Below, one piece after another: positions 63,473-64,000 of a stretch of 64,000 nt of DNA (position 1 is the stretch's first letter; each line of letters starts with the position of its first letter). The notes below the pieces were generated by a model. It did no database searches and was not told where the DNA came from. It saw only the letters and a program-made list of their open reading frames with translations. Source of the DNA: Thauera sedimentorum (GTDB lineage Bacteria; Pseudomonadota; Gammaproteobacteria; Burkholderiales; Rhodocyclaceae); NCBI RefSeq assembly GCF_014489115.1, contig NZ_JACTAH010000001.1:1550001-1614000 (forward strand), read 5' to 3'. The translations under genes were made by a program, and so were the position numbers.

Positions 63473-63877
63473 ATGAATAAGCTGGCACTGATCACTCTGT
63501 ACATTGTCTCGATTGTCCTAGCATTTCTTGCAGGAGGTCAGCTGTCGTACAAGCACAGCCTTGAAGGATTCAGCGTTGCTCTTGACGAAACCCAAGCCAT
63601 GCTTTGGTTCAATCATTTACTTCAGTTCCGTGAAATTGAGGCAGATCTTGAAATTAGGGGATGCGAAGAGGTCGCTCTTGAGAAAACCAGGATTGCGATT
63701 GATGGTGAATTGAGACTACTGTCGTCGTTCCATCAAGAATATCCAGACTCCTCTCTTAACAAGTACATCACAGACAGAGATGCCAAGTTGCTTGATCAAC
63801 TCAAGAGCTTCACGAGCAAGTATGGTGACTCATGGACAGTACCTCAGTGTCGAACGGTAAATACGTGCGCAAACTAA
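63473..63877 (+). CDS. Cassette protein, signal-anchor protein
   Basis: A 134-aa protein from ATG 63473: one N-terminal helix (LITLYIVSIVLAFLAGG) and a helical outer part with two Cys near the end (CRTVNTC). The 188 bases before it include a degenerate attC-like stretch around 63408-63450. Function unknown. Confidence 0.68.
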   Translation: MNKLALITLYIVSIVLAFLAGGQLSYKHSLEGFSVALDETQAMLWFNHLLQFREIEADLEIRGCEEVALEKTRIAIDGELRLLSSFHQEYPDSSLNKYITDRDAKLLDQLKSFTSKYGDSWTVPQCRTVNTCAN

Positions 63878-63956
63878 CCCCAACCCGACGCTCATCCGTA
63901 CAGTGCTTGCTGGTTCCCTCCGCGCTTCGAGCGCCGGCGGCCGGATAGCTTTATGC
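63872..63956 (+). repeat. attC site 16, degenerate
   Basis: AACTAAC to TTTATGC, 85 bases; the right box has T instead of the G at which recombination happens, so it may be inactive. Confidence 0.6.
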
Positions 63957-63975
63957 TGGACGTCAGGAGAGTAAG

Positions 63976-64000
63976 GTGACCGATTCCCCAAAGAAGCTGT
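63976..64000 (+). CDS. Start of the next cassette gene, partial
   Basis: GTG 63976 with AGGAGAG upstream opens a frame (VTDSPKKL) that runs off the window. Too short to classify. Confidence 0.4.

Larger units (their letters stand above)
52381..64000 (+). mobile_element. Integron cassette array without integrase in the window
   Basis: From 52381 to the end, single short plus-strand genes alternate with 46-99-base imperfect palindromes that begin with an RYYYAAC-like box and end with a GTTRRRY-like box: attC sites. The genes differ widely in codon use and in GC from the GC-rich left part. No intI gene, and no clear attI, is visible on either strand; the integrase may lie beyond 64000 or be absent (a CALIN-type cluster). 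The 201 bases before it (52180-52380) contain no gene. Confidence 0.88.

Noticed and set aside
53935..63877. CRISPR array as explanation for repeats in the last 12 kb
   Set aside because: Repeats are 46-99 bases, differ in length, are separated by whole genes, and have integron core boxes.

Overview
ORGANISM. The first 52 kb is GC-rich, densely packed and Gram-negative in character: two TonB receptors, a 16-strand-type porin, twin-arginine-like and Sec signal peptides, many c-type cytochromes. The combination of quinoprotein ethanol dehydrogenases, pqqABCDE, AcoR-type sigma-54 activators and a possible rhodoquinone methyltransferase suggests a betaproteobacterium near Rhodocyclaceae (Azoarcus/Thauera/Aromatoleum relatives). 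That placement is inference; no rRNA or tRNA was seen.

LAYOUT. (1) 1-5.8 kb: the tail of a methyltransferase, then a c-di-GMP/signalling group on the minus strand (HDOD protein, FapA/DUF342 protein, solute-binding protein, GGDEF-EAL enzyme). (2) 5.9-16 kb: a PQQ sugar dehydrogenase, an AcoR-like sigma-54 activator, a sigma-54-driven cytochrome c550/solute-binding protein/cytochrome b561 group, an acetaldehyde dehydrogenase with DUF779 protein, and a second AcoR-like protein lacking the parts needed for sigma-54 activation. (3) 15.8-23 kb: a TonB receptor divergent from an unusual operon pqqA-pqqD-pqqE + 31-aa membrane peptide + PuuD-like membrane protein + SerC-like aminotransferase + PyrD-like flavoprotein. 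(4) 23-36.4 kb: Cache protein with two-component system, a Ca-type quinoprotein alcohol dehydrogenase with cytochrome and pentapeptide protein, a lanthanide-type quinoprotein dehydrogenase, a SoxYZ-like carrier and zinc hydrolase, a second two-component system, and a porin. (5) 36.4-40.5 kb: a candidate sigma-54-dependent small RNA and a complete pqqABCDE operon. (6) 40.7-52.2 kb: a diguanylate cyclase, a seven-gene ABC transporter operon (NMT1/SsuA-like ABC + Ped-type ABC), a prolyl iminopeptidase, a second TonB receptor and a DUF302 protein. (7) 52.4-64 kb: an integron cassette array, lower in GC, with about 16 attC-type sites, all cassette genes on the plus strand, no integrase in the window, and one defective IS5-type insertion.

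HOW IT WORKS TOGETHER. Regions 2-6 form one alcohol-oxidation locus: periplasmic PQQ enzymes oxidise alcohols to aldehydes, small c cytochromes take the electrons, the aldehyde dehydrogenase finishes the oxidation in the cytoplasm, pqq genes supply the cofactor, and Ped-type ABC and TonB systems may supply metal or PQQ. At least five close matches to the sigma-54 promoter consensus (9381, 13819, 25922, 31152, 31309) sit in front of genes of this locus, and a sixth (36862) sits in front of a compact hairpin/terminator unit that looks like a small RNA.

MOST UNUSUAL. The second PqqA operon has no pqqB or pqqC but carries SerC- and PyrD-like enzymes that have lost residues for their classical substrates, so it may make a different PqqA-derived product. 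Also notable are the sRNA candidate, the sigma-54 activator without GAFTGA or HTH, and a three-gene DUF3010/kinase/HEPN cassette that may be a defence module.
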